Below, in pieces: positions 44,601 to 56,250 of a stretch of 64,000 bases of DNA; position 1 is the first letter of the stretch; the number at the start of each line of letters is the position of its first letter. The DNA is from Thinopyrum elongatum (lineage: Eukaryota; Streptophyta; Magnoliopsida; Poales; Poaceae), in NCBI GenBank assembly GCA_011799875.1, contig CM022303.1, positions 62,577,202 to 62,641,201 of the forward strand, given 5' to 3'. The notes below the pieces were generated by a model. The model worked only from the letters and a program-made list of their open reading frames with translations. It was not told the DNA's origin and did no database searches. Made by a program: the position numbers and the translations under genes.

Positions 44601-45557
44601 AAGAGATGGACGCTATGGCATTGGGTTCATTGATCCAAATACCGTTAATGAAGAGACATGGTCACGTCACCAAAAAGACACAGAGAAAACTTTGCTACAG
44701 TTTTTTAAGCGACTAAATACCCAACCAGAAATACTACTTCCTTACAACTTCGGGTGAGTGTTACCTTCTTGTACTACAAATTCTGTTTTGCTTACTAGAT
44801 GTTAATAAGTGTAGTTGATGAGTTATGCATATGCCCGCTTAATTATACAAACATGTGCGCATGCAGTTTCCACTGGATCCTACTAATCATTGAAGTTGAT
44901 GAGAGAAAAGTTCAAGTACTGGACTCACTACTTAAAGAAACTAAAGAATACTCAATCGTGAGGGGTATGGTCGACTGGTAATTTCAATCATTATCGCACT
45001 ATGTCGGCCTCTTTAGTTCATTTCCTGATATCAATTAATTAATAACTCCTTTATTCATTTTCTTTGCCGGCGGGCTGGGCTTGGCAAAAGTTCATCAAAC
45101 AGGTTAAAGGCGAATGTAAACAAGTTCTGAAATGGGTGCGACCCAAGGTAATTAAGTACTACTAGCTATGTCCGTGCATCTCTTCTTTAATTCTGGTTTG
45201 ATTAATTATTATCTGATTGAATTATTCTCGTAAAGTGCATGAGGCAGGCGCCGGGGAATAATTTATGTGCATACTACGTTTGCGAGAACATTCACATTAT
45301 GACGTCTGAAAAGAGCACATCTTCAAGACAACTTTGGATACGTTTGCCAGAACACTATCCATAATTCTTTTATCATGATCTAATAATATATATACACACA
45401 ATTAATGTATTCATATTGATATCCTTCTTTAAAGATGATGGAGATACGGGAGAAGCTCCTACCAACGGACCGCATACAAGCACTTGAAGTAGAGATTGCG
45501 GGATTTTTGCTTGACCAGGTCATAAATCTCAAAGCAGAATACCATTACCATCTGTAA
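41669..45557 (+). pseudogene. TNPA-like plus Ulp1 protease gene of E1'
   Basis: Same exon plan as 4988-8880. Exon 1 (MDNTGRDGEETLFDII) is open. Exon 2 shares the TAA at 42155-42157 and the later TAG and TGA codons with E1, and gains its own TGA at 42740-42742. The stretch 44159-44485 before the Ulp1 exons is open here (LLEIEPIPAIQDDEVAWKYV) where E1 has two stops. The Ulp1 exons keep FHWILL, VLDS and LCAYYVC. The shared stops show that the gene was already dead before the segmental duplication. Confidence 0.8.
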
Positions 45558-45854
45558 TGCCTGCATGTAATGGTCTGCAAATTGTAGAAGAAATTATATG
45601 TACCAAATTGTATATATATATGTGTATGCATGGTCGTACGAGAAATGCTATATAAGATATATGATTGGTCGTATGAGAAATTCCATTATATATGATGTAC
45701 GTGTACAATATGTAGTATAGCAGTGGCATACTTGACGACTGCAGTAGCGTAAAATATATTTAAAATGAAAAACAATTAAATGGAAGACACAACAAAAAGG
45801 AAAAATAAACAATAATTCATAAATTCTAAAACCCTAAACCTCTAAACCACTTGT

Positions 45855-46003
45855 CCCGGTTGGTGTCACCAACCGGGACAAAAGGTCCCCCAGCCCCCGG
45901 CGCGGGCTTGTGCCACGTGGTGGGCATTTGGTCCTCGGTCGTGATGAACCGGCACTAAGGAGGGGGGGGGGGGTGGGGGGGGGGGGGGGGGGGGGGGGGG
46001 GGT

Positions 46004-46070
<67 letters not shown>

Positions 46071-46140
46071 TTTAATCCCCACCTTTTAGTGCCGGTTGGT
46101 GAACCAGGACTAAAGGCCCTTACGAACCGGGACTAATGCC
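45855..46140. repeat. Right subterminal foldbacks of E1'
   Basis: TTGTCCCGGTTGGTGTCACC with CACCAACCGGGACAAAAGG, then TTAGTGCCGGTTGGTGAACC and GAACCGGGACTAATG, surround the long G tract. Confidence 0.85.
45962..46069 (+). repeat. 108-bp G tract
   Basis: There are 106 G and two T (45974 and 46003), and the last 66 bases are uninterrupted G. The E1 counterpart near 9288 has about 14 G. The minus-strand polyproline ORF here is an artefact of the tract. Confidence 0.9.
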
Positions 46141-46156
46141 CAATGCTGCACTAGTG
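46134..46156 (+). repeat. Right terminus of E1'
   Basis: CCAATGCTGCACTAGTG. The last eight bases CACTAGTG are a palindrome. Flanking DNA starts AGTGAAAAGTG. Confidence 0.88.
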
Positions 46157-47389
46157 AGTGAAAAGTGAAATGTTAGTTTTGAATTGTGAAATAGTAAGCA
46201 CATAAGCTGAAATACATTGTTCACATTTTCAAATAATCAGCTTCAATATCGTATATTATAATTTCATTTTCTGTACTTATTATTTCATTATTCTGAAATA
46301 TGTTATTAACTTGTTTCCGATTTTTCAAGTGAAATATGTTAGTTCCACGTACAAAATGTGAAATGTTGAAATTTAAATGTGTTTGAAATGTATCCAAGAT
46401 CTGTCTAGTTTTAAAGGTCTTGGCGTCAAGAGTTCAAATATATAAATTATTTCAAATATGAAATATGAAAGAATGTTTTTAATTTGCTAAGATGAAATAA
46501 AGTCTATGGATTTTTTTTGCAAGGGAGAGAGAAGAGATTGATGTATGCACGTCCCTGTGTCTGTGTCTGACAAAAAGTAGTACTCCGGACCCTCTACACT
46601 AACAAAATAGTACTTTATTGGTGAATCAGCTATTGAAATACCAATATTTCATAAATAATGAAAACTTTGTATACAACACAGTTTTTGATATATGGTACGA
46701 GGTGTCACTGGTTGATTGGCTGCCCAGTCGCCGGGAACTAGCGGAACCGCGCAATTTTACTTTTCGGTAGCTTGGCGTGCTTGGCTCCGCTGGAGGTCGG
46801 TCACTGGTGCTCTAAAAGATGCTCGTGTAACACGGCAGGAGAGGACAAGCGCGACAGCTCGCGTGCTCGATACAGGGATGGCCAGCCCAGCGTAGCGTAC
46901 AGCGGTGCAGGGTGCGCGTGCATGCTTGTGCCTCTGTGCGTGTGTGGCTGCTTGTGTATTGCTTGTGTGCGAGCACAGGACCGCTCTGCTCAGCACATGC
47001 CCTTGAAGAATCGGATTCCAACGTGCGTAGAAAAAATATCTTTCTCTCCCTTTGATCTCCATCTTTGATTAAAGGAGACTAGTCGATCGACTAGGAGACA
47101 AACATACTCAGAGCTTATAGTGCCGGTGTGTGCTGAGTGTGCGGTGGTTGGTGCGATGCACGGCCGAGGGAGCTCTCGTGCAGGCGGCAGCGACTGCGAC
47201 TTATGGTTCAGCGGCTCGCTGCGTCCAAGGCTCGGACTGCAGAGAACATGCCAAGCACGGTTTTTGAAGCCTACCATTCGCCCATGACAAGCAAATCATT
47301 CACCGGTAGACGGCAGCATGGGCGGTTGTGGTGTTACATCTCGGCGTGCCATGGGATCTCCTGTCGGATGATGAGGCGGAATCTGGGGT
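46157..47389. other. Spacer between E1' and E2', unknown DNA
   Basis: Copy of 9389-10704 with two large differences. About 550 bp at 46326-46873 is present only here, and about 630 bp (9958-10590 of copy A) is missing at the TTTTTGAAGCCTACC junction near 47270. No gene recognised. Confidence 0.6.
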
Positions 47390-47408
47390 CACTAGTAGAA
47401 AAACGACC
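47390..47408 (+). repeat. Left terminus of E2'
   Basis: CACTAGTAGAAAAACGACC, identical to 10705-10723. Confidence 0.85.
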
Positions 47409-47419
47409 TTACGTTCACC

Positions 47420-47680
47420 TCATTAGTCCCGATTCGATTACGGCCCAGTACTAATGTGACCATTAGTTCCAGTTCCAATGGCTAGGGCGCGGGCATCATT
47501 AGTCCTGGTTCCTAGCGTACCTCTAGTCCCGGTTTGTGCCACAAACCGGGACTAAAGGGGTGGTGGCAGGCTGGCGTCAGGCTGGGCCCCCGCGAGCCTC
47601 TTTAGTCCTGGTTTGTATCACAAACCGGGACTAGAGGAACACCTTTAGTCACGGTTTGGGTCACCAACCGGGACTAAAGA
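47420..47680. repeat. Left subterminal foldbacks of E2'
   Basis: Three to four pairs of TAGTCCCGGTTTGTG-type arms with mirrors (CACAAACCGGGACTAAAGG). One pair around 47600-47635 is missing from copy A. Confidence 0.85.
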
Positions 47681-47687
47681 TGCCCCT

Positions 47688-47698
47688 GTATAAACCCT
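47688..47698 (+). promoter_or_regulatory. TATA box at the E2' left end
   Basis: TGTATAAACCC, as at 10946. Confidence 0.6.
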
Positions 47699-48180
47699 TC
47701 TTCCAGCCCGAGCCAACTTTCCCCTTTCCTCTCCTCTCTGTTCTTCCCCTCTTACTCGAGCTCATCCTCCATTTTTGCCAAAATTTGTCAAGATTTGAAG
47801 ACACCCCATCCATCCAAGTGTTCACAAAGGTTAGCAATTTTGTCCTTTCATCTCTCATTGCTAGATTAGCACTTGCAATACTCTATAAGTATAGTGTTTT
47901 GTGGGTTTTAGTTTGGGAGTAATTATATGTGGGAGTTTATTTGATTTATATGCAATTTGAGCTCAAATTAACTTCTTAGTTTGCATATGTAGGTGTGGTT
48001 TACTTAGTGTCATCCCGTCCCAGTCCTAACCACCGTCGATCGCCCGCACCGTCCCGTTGCCGGCACCACCTTGGTGAGCCTCTTGTTCTTATCCTTTTTA
48101 TAAAAAAAAAATCATGTTTGTGTGATTTAGATAGTTACTTGTATAATTTTCCTACCTATATGGTTGTATGTTTTACATAG

Positions 48181-48632
48181 TGGCATGGTTTTGATATCCG
48201 TCCCCGTCGGCCCTCGTCCGGTTTATGATTCGGATGTGGTACATATATTCTCTTTTAATACTATTTGTTGCATTTCGTGTTTGTGACAATTATGCCCATC
48301 AAGTTGACATAGATATTTTTATCTAGGAGCTATGTGAACCGGAAATTGCAACCGACACTCTTGTCGAGAAGTTAAATTTAGTTGGAAAAGAAAACGAGTA
48401 TTTGAAAGAAAAACTGAAAAGAATTGAAGAAGAGAAGATGAAACTGTAGTTATATGTTGCTGATGTCGTCGATGATCACAAGATCAAGATGGATGCAATG
48501 CGCTTGAAGATTAGAAAGATTAAAAAATATGCCGTTAATAAAGAGGCTTGGTATCACTATGCTGTTGGATCAATTGTTACCTTAGTTGCGATCTTGATCG
48601 CATTTGTTGTTGCATTCAAATGCTTTAGCTAG
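48181..48632 (+). pseudogene. Coiled-coil/membrane protein, E2' copy with a stop
   Basis: Same exons as 11441-11892, with the last one ending at TAG 48630-48632. A Glu codon has become TAG at 48447-48449 in the middle of the coiled coil, so the membrane helix (GSIVTLVAILIAFVVAF) would not be made. Confidence 0.65.
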
Positions 48633-48718
48633 AGATTTTGTATGTTGTTTTATGAAAATAAGTGTGTATAAACTTTATGTATGAACTTGTATTAATTTGG
48701 TCTTTTTGGTGTTGTGTA

Positions 48719-51700
48719 ATGAAGATGAGCCGGCAATGGATGTATGATGACCGATGCTCTCCTCAGTTCATTAATGGCGTGCGTACTTTTCTGGTTGCAG
48801 CTGAGGCAAACAAGCAGGCAGATGGTTTTATGTGTTGTCCATGTGCTGTCTGTAAGAATGATCACAATTACTCTAACTCAAGAACCATTCACATCCATCT
48901 GTTTACGTCTGGTTTCATGTCTGGCTATAACAGTTGGACCAAGCATGGATAAAGAGTGGTTCTAATGGAAGAGAATGAAGAAGAAGAGGATGATGACAGC
49001 TATCCTGGCCATGGGTTCCCTGAATACGATGGTACAACAATGGGGAAGAAGCTAAAGAAGAGGCATCAGATGAGCCCGCTGATGATCTTGGTCGGGCCAT
49101 TGCTGATGCAAAGAGAAACTACGCAACTAAAAAGGAGAAGCTGAAGTTGCAGCGGATGTTAGAGGATCACAAGAAATTGTTGTACCCAAATTGCGAAGAT
49201 GATAAGAAAACAATCTGGGTACCACACTGGAATTGCTGCAATGGAAGGCAGAGAATGGTGTATCTGACAAGGGATTTGAAAAGTTGCTGATAATGTTGAA
49301 GAAAATGCTTCCAAATGACAACGAATTGCCCGACAGTACGTACAGAGCAAAGAATGCTGTCTACCCTCTAGGATTAGAGGTGTGGAAGATACATGCATGC
49401 CCTAATGACTGCATCCTCTACCGCGGTGAGTACGAAAATTTGAGTGCATGCCCGGTATGTAGTGCATTGCGCTATAAGATCAGCCGCGATGACCCTGGTG
49501 ACGATGTTGAGGGCGAGCGCCCCAGGAAGAGGATTCCTGTCAAGGTGATGTGGTATGCTCCTATATTACCACGGTTGAAACATTTGTTCCAAAACAAAGA
49601 GCATGCCAAGTTGATGCGATGGCACAAAAAAGACCGTAAGAAAGATGGGAAGTTGAGAGTACCCGTTGACGGGTCGCAGTGAAGAAAAATCAAGAGAAAG
49701 TGGGAGGACTTTGCAGATGACGCAAGGAACGTATGGTTTGGTTTAAGTGCAGATGGCATTAATCCTTTTGGGGAGCAGAGCAGCAATCATAGCGCCTGCC
49801 CTGTGACTCTATGTATCTATAACCTTCCTTCTTGGTTGTGCATGAAGCGGAAGTACATTATGATGCCAGTGCTCATCCAAGGCCCCAAGCAACCTGGCAA
49901 CGACATTGATGTGTACCTAAGGCCATTAGTTGAAGAACTTTTACAGCTGTGGAACAAAAAAGGTGTACGTGTGTGGGATGAGCACAAACAGCTGGAATTT
50001 GACATACGAGCGTTGCTGTTTGTAACCATCAATGATTGGCCTGCTCTCAGTAACCTCTCAGGACAGAAAAACAAGGGATACCACGCATGCACACACTGTT
50101 TAGATGACACACAAAGTATACATTTGGGTAAATGTAAGAAGAATGTGTACCCGGGACCTCGTCGATTTCTTCTGATCAATCATCTCTTAAGAAAGAAAGA
50201 CAAGTATTTCAAAGGTGAGGCAGATCACCGGAAGAAGCCTCGCCACCGTACTGGTGCTGATATACTTGATATGGTCAAGGATTTAAAAGTAATCTTTGGA
50301 AAGGGTCTTGGCGGACAATCTTTTCCGAATGACGCTGACAGACGCACACCCATGTGGAAGAAGAAATCTATATTTTGGGACCTACCCTTTTGGAAAGACC
50401 TAGATGTCCGCTCTGCAATCGACATGATGCACATGACGAAGAACCTTTGCGTGAACCTGCTAGGCTTCTTCGGCGTGTATGGGAAGACAAAAGATACACC
50501 GGAGGCACGGGAGGACCAGCAACGTATGCACGAAAAAGACGGCATGCATCCAAAGCAGTATCAGGGTCCTGCCAGCTATTCTCTTACCAAATAAAAGAAG
50601 CAAATCTTCTTTGAATGCCTGCTCAGTATGAAGGTCCCGTCTGGCTTCTCGTCGAATATAAAGGGAATAATAAATATGGCAGAGAAAAAGTTCCAGAACC
50701 TAAAGTCCCATGACTGCCACGTGATTATGACGCAACTGCTTCTGGTTGCATTGAGGGGGCTTCTACCGGACAACATTTGATTAGCCATTGTGAAGCTATG
50801 TGCATTCCTCAATGCAATCTCTCAGAAGGTAATCGATCCAGAAATCCTACCAAAGTTACAGAATGATTTGGTGCAATGTCTTGTCAGTTTCGAGTTGGTG
50901 TTCCCACCATTCTTCTTCAATATCTTGATGCACGTCCTAGTTCACCTAGTCGAAGAGATTGCCATTCTGTGTCCTGTATGTCTACACAATATGTTCCCCT
51001 TTAAGAGGTTCATGTGAGTCTTAAAGAAATATGTTCATAACCATGCTAGGCCAGAAGGAAGCATCTTCAAGGGATATGAAACAAAGGAGGTCATTGAGTT
51101 TTTTGTTGACTTTATTCCTGACCTTAAGCCGATTGGTGTTCCTGAATCATGGCATGAGGGCAGACTTGGTGGAGAAGGCACGCTAGGAAGGGACCAAGTA
51201 ATATGTATGGACGGGCATTCTTGGGCGCAAGCACACTACACAGTTCTACAAAATTCCGCCTTGGTGGCTCCGTATATCGAGGAACACAGGAATATTCTAC
51301 GCTCCAAACACCCGGAGCTGTTTGACGACTGGATTACACGTGAACAAACGGGGACTTTCGCCGGTTGGTTGCAGACACGTTTCATGCATGATGACACTGT
51401 TACAGATGAGCTGTACTTGCTGTCCAAGTTACCATCTTCGACTATATTGACATTCAAAGGGTACGAGATAAATGAGAATACATTTTACACAATCGCCCAA
51501 GATAAAAAAGTGCACCAACCAAAACAGTGGTGTCCGCTTTGATGCAGCAAACACCAATAGGCCAAAGGACACATATTATGGTTACATAGAGGAGATATGG
51601 GAACTTGACTATGGACGTGAATTGAAGGTCCCTTTCTTTCGGTGCAAATGGGTCAATCTGACAGGAGGCGGGGTAAAGGAAGACCCGTAGTACAGAATGA

Positions 51701-52167
51701 CAATAGTGGATCTCAACAATCTTGGGTACGCAGACGAACCATTTGTCCTAGCCAATGATGTGGCGCAGGTTTTCTATGTGAAGGAGATGTCTACCAAGCC
51801 GATAAAAAGAGAAGAGAAGGAAGTAAATACATCATACGATGAGCCAAAGCGCCACATAGTTCTTTCAGGGAAAAGAAACATTGTGGGAGTGGAGGACAGG
51901 ACAGATATGTCAGAAAATTATGAAAAGTTTCATGAAATTGCTCCCTTCACAGTGAATATTGACCCGAGCATCCTGTTAAATGATGAAGATTGTCCATGGT
52001 TACGACGCAAAGGGACACACGCGAAGAAAAAGTTTTATACCCCAAGATCCCACTCTGGGATGTGTCCGGCTTCACCGTCATCATTTTCTTCTCTAGTGGG
52101 TTTCCGGACTTATATATCTGGAAAGTCCCACTTCGGACAAACCGGAGGGAATCTTTGTAATAGTTAG
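48719..52167 (+). pseudogene. TNP2-like CACTA transposase of E2', uninterrupted by LTRs
   Basis: This is the only copy in the window with all transposase parts contiguous. They are the transposase-associated domain (MCCPCAVCKN, GFMSGYNSWTKHG), Transposase_21 region (HACPNDCILYRGEYENL, CIYNLPSWLCMKRKYIMMP), DUF4218 region (LVSFELVFPPFFFNIL) and DUF4216 region (TYYGYIEEIWELDYG, DEPFVLANDVAQVFYV). Lesions are TAA at 48950-48952, frameshifts near 49044 and 49210, TGA at 49680-49682, TAA at 50592-50594, TGA at 50777-50779, TGA at 51015-51017, a frameshift near 51508 and TAG at 51688-51690. It would have been the cut-and-paste enzyme of the element. Confidence 0.88.
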
Positions 52168-52269
52168 GGTACATATGTGTTTTGGCATTTGAAACGCGAA
52201 GAAATATTATGTCCAAACAAAATATTTCATGCATTATGTAGGACTTCATTTGCTATTTTTTTGAGCAAA

Positions 52270-52905
52270 ATGACCCTGAAATTGAAAAGCACTACAAATA
52301 AACTCTAAAAAGGTTGAAAGTTGGCACGGTATCATCATTTCACCCACATAGCATGTGCTAAAAAGTTGAGAGGGTTACGGCAAAAACTAGATGCACTTCG
52401 TGTACAAAATGGACAATCTCTTTCAAAGTATCAGGGTTTCGGACGAAAACTCATCTGTTACAAAGGCCTTTCATTTTTTAAAACTTTTTTTAACTCCAGA
52501 CTTTTTGTGTGCTCAACATGCACCATTCAAAGCCACATCATCAATTTTCAACCCTTTCTGACTTCTTTCGCTATTTTTCATGCATTTACTTATTTTTTTT
52601 GAGCTAAATGACCATGAAATTGAAAAGCACTACAAATGAACTCTGAAAAGGTTGAAAGTTGGCATGGTATCATCATTTCACGCACATAGGATGTGCTAAA
52701 AAGTTGAGAGGGTTACGGCAAAAACTGGATGCACTTCGTATACAAAATGGACAATCTCTATCAGGGTTTCGGATGAAAACTCTTCTGTTTCAAAGGCATT
52801 TCATTTTTTAAACTTACTTCAGCTCCAGACTTTTTGTGTGTTCAACCCTTTCTGACTTCATTCGCTATTTTTCATGCATTTACTTATTTTTTTGAGCTAT
52901 AAAAC
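52270..52905 (+). repeat. 337-bp tandem repeat of E2'
   Basis: Units begin at 52270 and 52608. Copy of 29252-29880. Confidence 0.88.
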
Positions 52906-53506
52906 TAAAAGAGCAAAACAGAATCTGTTTTTATTAAAACACCCATTAAAAATAACCTCAGAATTACCAAATTGAATATAATGATAAAACACACTAATAT
53001 TAAACTGCATAAAAAATAATCACTCAAAAATCTATTTTTAAAGTAAAGTTATTCACAAACTAGTGATTCACATGAATTTCAAATAATTCAAATTTAAACT
53101 ATTCAAATTTTAAAACTACTGGTAGTAACGGAAAGTTTATAATTTTTGTGACCTAAAACAAAAAGATTCACTCAGAAACTCTAAATATTTGGCTGTAAGT
53201 AGAAACAAAAGAAAATAAATAAAGCAAAAAAACTAGAAAATAAAAAAAATAAAAAAATGCCCTCCTACTGGGCCGCCACGGCCTGCATACGACTAGAAAC
53301 CCAACTACTAGTTGGGCCAGGATGCAGGCCCGGACGGCCCAGTAGGGCCCAGAGGGTAGGACAGGTTCGGTAGGCCCACAAAGGCCTGCTTTCTAGAGGA
53401 GCTCGAAGGAGATGCCGCGGCGGGGCTTATAAACTGTTCTTGGCGCCCTTCGCTGGGCGAGGTGGGACTAAACATCCACCGCACTGCGGCGTGCGAGGAG
53501 CAGACA
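52906..53506. other. AT-rich spacer then GC-rich run-in
   Basis: Copy of 29881-30486. No gene seen. Confidence 0.6.
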
Positions 53507-53706
53507 TTTAGTCCCGGTTGGTGGCTCCAACCGAGACTAAAGGACAGCCCTTTACTCCCGGTGCGAGCCACCAACCGGGACTAAAGGCCTGGCTTCCCGC
53601 CGCTTGGCCTGGTGAAAATTCACCTTTAGTCCCGGTTTGTGGCATGCACCGGGACTAAAGGGGGGCCTTTAGTCCCAGTTGTGAGCCACCAACCGGGACT
53701 AAAGGT
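53507..53706. repeat. Internal foldback array of E2'
   Basis: Same arms as 30487-30686, with few substitutions. Confidence 0.88.
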
Positions 53707-53710
53707 GAAG

Positions 53711-53717
53711 TATATAA
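53711..53717 (+). promoter_or_regulatory. TATA box of the E2' second gene
   Basis: TATATAAGC, as at 30691. Confidence 0.65.
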
Positions 53718-53734
53718 GCAGGCACTAAGAAAAT

Positions 53735-53967
53735 TTGGCAAACTCATCTGCATTTCCCCCCCGACAGCGCCGAAGACCACGACGCGGCCAGGCTGCCGGA
53801 CCTCGCCGTCGCCTCCGAGCCCGCTAGGCCTCGTCGCCGGGCCTCCTCATCATTGCCGCCCCCGTTGAGCTCCGCCCCGACGTCGTCCCCCGCTCCCCTC
53901 GACGGGCCCTGCCCTGCTTCCCTCGCCGCGCCCTGTCCCGACGGGCTCGTCGCCGTTGCCGCCCCCA
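53735..53967 (+). other. GC-rich leader exon of the E2' second gene
   Basis: Copy of 30715-30946 with the same GTGAGC donor. The intron behind it is split by the solo LTR. Confidence 0.45.
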
Positions 53968-54427
53968 GTGAGCTCCGATCCCCCTTCCCCTGCTGCCATC
54001 GTGCTTAATTAGATGTTTATTTTAGAGTTCATTTAGAGTTTTTTGGACTCCATGTTCTTAGAAATTGTGTGCTTAATTAGATAGTTTTTTAGACTCCATG
54101 TGCTTAGAAATTGTGCTTAGATGTTGTGACGACCCGGGCTTAATTGTGCACTAATCATACACGCAAATGCACATGATCAAGCCTAAGGACTCACTTGAAG
54201 ATATCACAACACAACTCTAAAACATAAATAAAGTCATACAAGCTTTATATTACAAGCCAGGGCCTCGAGGGCTCGAATACATCGCTCGATGGCATACAAG
54301 TGTCAGCGGAAGCATCAAATATCTGGGTACAGATATAATAGAGTTACAGATAGGCCTTTAGAAAGGCGGGGAAAAATAAAATACTATGATCGAAAGGTGT
54401 AGGCCTCCTGCCTAGGACCCTCCGAAC

Positions 54428-56211
54428 CTACTCCTGGTCATCGGTCGACTCCTCGTAGTAGTACTCGCCGGGAGGGTAGTAGTAGTAGTAACCGTCAGCG
54501 GGGGCAGCAGGCTCCGGGGCTCCGTCGTCTGGTTGCGACAAAAGGAAAAGGGGAGAAAAAGAAAGCAAAGCACACGTGAGTACTCATCCGAAGTACTCAG
54601 CAAGCAAGGATCTACACTACATATGCAACATTTTCAAAGGAGGGCTGTATATGTGGACTGGGCTGCAGAAATGCCAGAATAGAGAGGAAGGCCTAGTCCT
54701 ATCGAAGACTAGCATCTTCAAGTATCTTCATCGGTCTTGCAGCATTAGAAGAGTGCAGATTAACATAATGTAAAGTAGTAGTAATTTCATCAACCTCGCC
54801 CAGAGATCCTTCCTCGACTCCCTGCGAGAAAGCAATCCCAGAGCCATACTATCCAGTATCATCTCAAGTCACCAGTTCTAGTTGTACCGATCAGGATACA
54901 ACTCCGAGTGTCCGTTACCATAGGACATGCTATCAATATATTAGTTCTTCCCTGTAGGGGTGCACCAACTTACCCACCACGCTCGCTTAACTCCGGCCGG
55001 ACACACTTTTCTGGTTCATGCCCGGCCTCGGTCAAACGATATGCCGCAACCGACCGAATACCTAACAGATAGGTCAGCACGCCGGACTAACCTTATGCCC
55101 CCAGGGGTCTTGGGCCATCGCCCCGGGAACTCCTGCACGTTGCGAACGCGGCCGGTGAGCAGACCTAGCCCCCCTTATACAAGAGCAGGGCATTACCAGT
55201 CCAACCCATCGCGCACCACTCAGTCGCTGACGTCTATTAATCTCCGGCTGAAGTATACGACGCAGAACGCCCATACTATTCCCACGTGATGGTTAGTGCT
55301 ATCAGGCCAGAGGCCCCGCGGATCAAATATCCAAACCGTTAGTGTGTTGGTAGTGCGGTAACGAGCAGAGACTGATGAAAGATGTGACCCCGTCGCCCCG
55401 TCTCGAGGACTCGCGGCAAGGGCTAGGAATGCCCAGCCACGCCTCGTGTTCAGCTCTCGGGCACCATCCAGGTCCACCCGACTCCACATCACTCTCATCA
55501 TAATCTCGTGCGGGTACCCCTCAGGGCCGACCTGTCTTTATCCAGAATAAATAGTATCAACAGTAAGGTAAAGGCATCCGTGTGGCTACCACATCAAGAA
55601 GGCATCTGAGGCATCACCCTCGCAGATTCCCACCTGACGTAAACATCAAGGTGAACGAAGGAGGAATGACCCTCGAGGTCCACACTAGAGTAGTTGCACG
55701 ATGATGTCGTTTTCGGGGGTGGTGTAGGAGGAATCACCCTCGCTGACCACGTCCGATTAACTAACCTACAAGGTTATCATCAGAAGTGCTGACGAGGTAT
55801 CACCCTTGGCACTCGATAGTAACCCAGTAGTGTCGAGCAACTAAGGGGAAGTGATGTGCGGTGCCGGGGCCTGGTCTTTGATCCCGTTGATCGGGTCCTT
55901 TGATGATACAGCGGGGCAGTCGGGATAAAGTGGGGTCTCTGCTGGGTCTCTACCCAACCTATACTAAATAGTTTAGGACAAGCAGGTAGGAAACAATAGC
56001 AGGTTACAATAAACAGGCTATGCTGCAGAAATAGGATAGCAGCAGCAGCAGTAAATTCTAATGCAAGCATAAGAGAGAAGAGAGTGGGCGATATCGGAAT
56101 GCTCAAAAGGGGGTTGCTTGCCTGGAAGCTCGGCGGTAAGGGTCTGATCGTCAGGAGTGTAGTCGACCTCCGGAGCTGCGTCGGTCTCAGGAGCTACGTC
56201 AACGTCGGGGT
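54428..56211 (-). CDS. Split acidic mini-ORF inside the solo LTR (candidate)
   Basis: On the minus strand, exon a is 56211-56122 (90 nt, the same length as in LTR 1), after a C/T tract and GGTAG, and ends CCAG followed by GCAAGC. Exon b is 54528-54428 after CGCAACCAG and ends TAG. The frame reads PDVDVAPETDAAPEVDYTPD, then a YYYYYPPGEYYYEE segment and TDDQE-stop. Compared with LTR 1, exon b differs by two 3-bp indels only. Substitutions are often amino-acid changing, so selection on the sequence itself is weak or absent. Confidence 0.4.
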
Positions 56212-56236
56212 CTACCGAGAGAGAAGAGGGGGAAGA

Positions 56237-56250
56237 AATATATAAATACA
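56237..56250 (-). promoter_or_regulatory. Probable TATA box of the solo LTR
   Basis: TGTATTTATATATTT on the minus strand, about 25 bp before exon a of the mini-ORF. Confidence 0.5.

Larger units (their letters stand above)
38596..46156 (+). mobile_element. CACTA element E1', copy B of E1 (right part)
   Basis: Collinear with 1917-9388 and very similar throughout. It lacks the transposase end because the duplication joint lies in the E1 3' flank. The right terminus is intact (CTGCACTAGTG). Confidence 0.88.

Noticed and set aside
45834..46082. Minus-strand polyproline ORF
   Set aside because: It is produced by the 108-bp G tract and has no counterpart in E1, where the tract is short.
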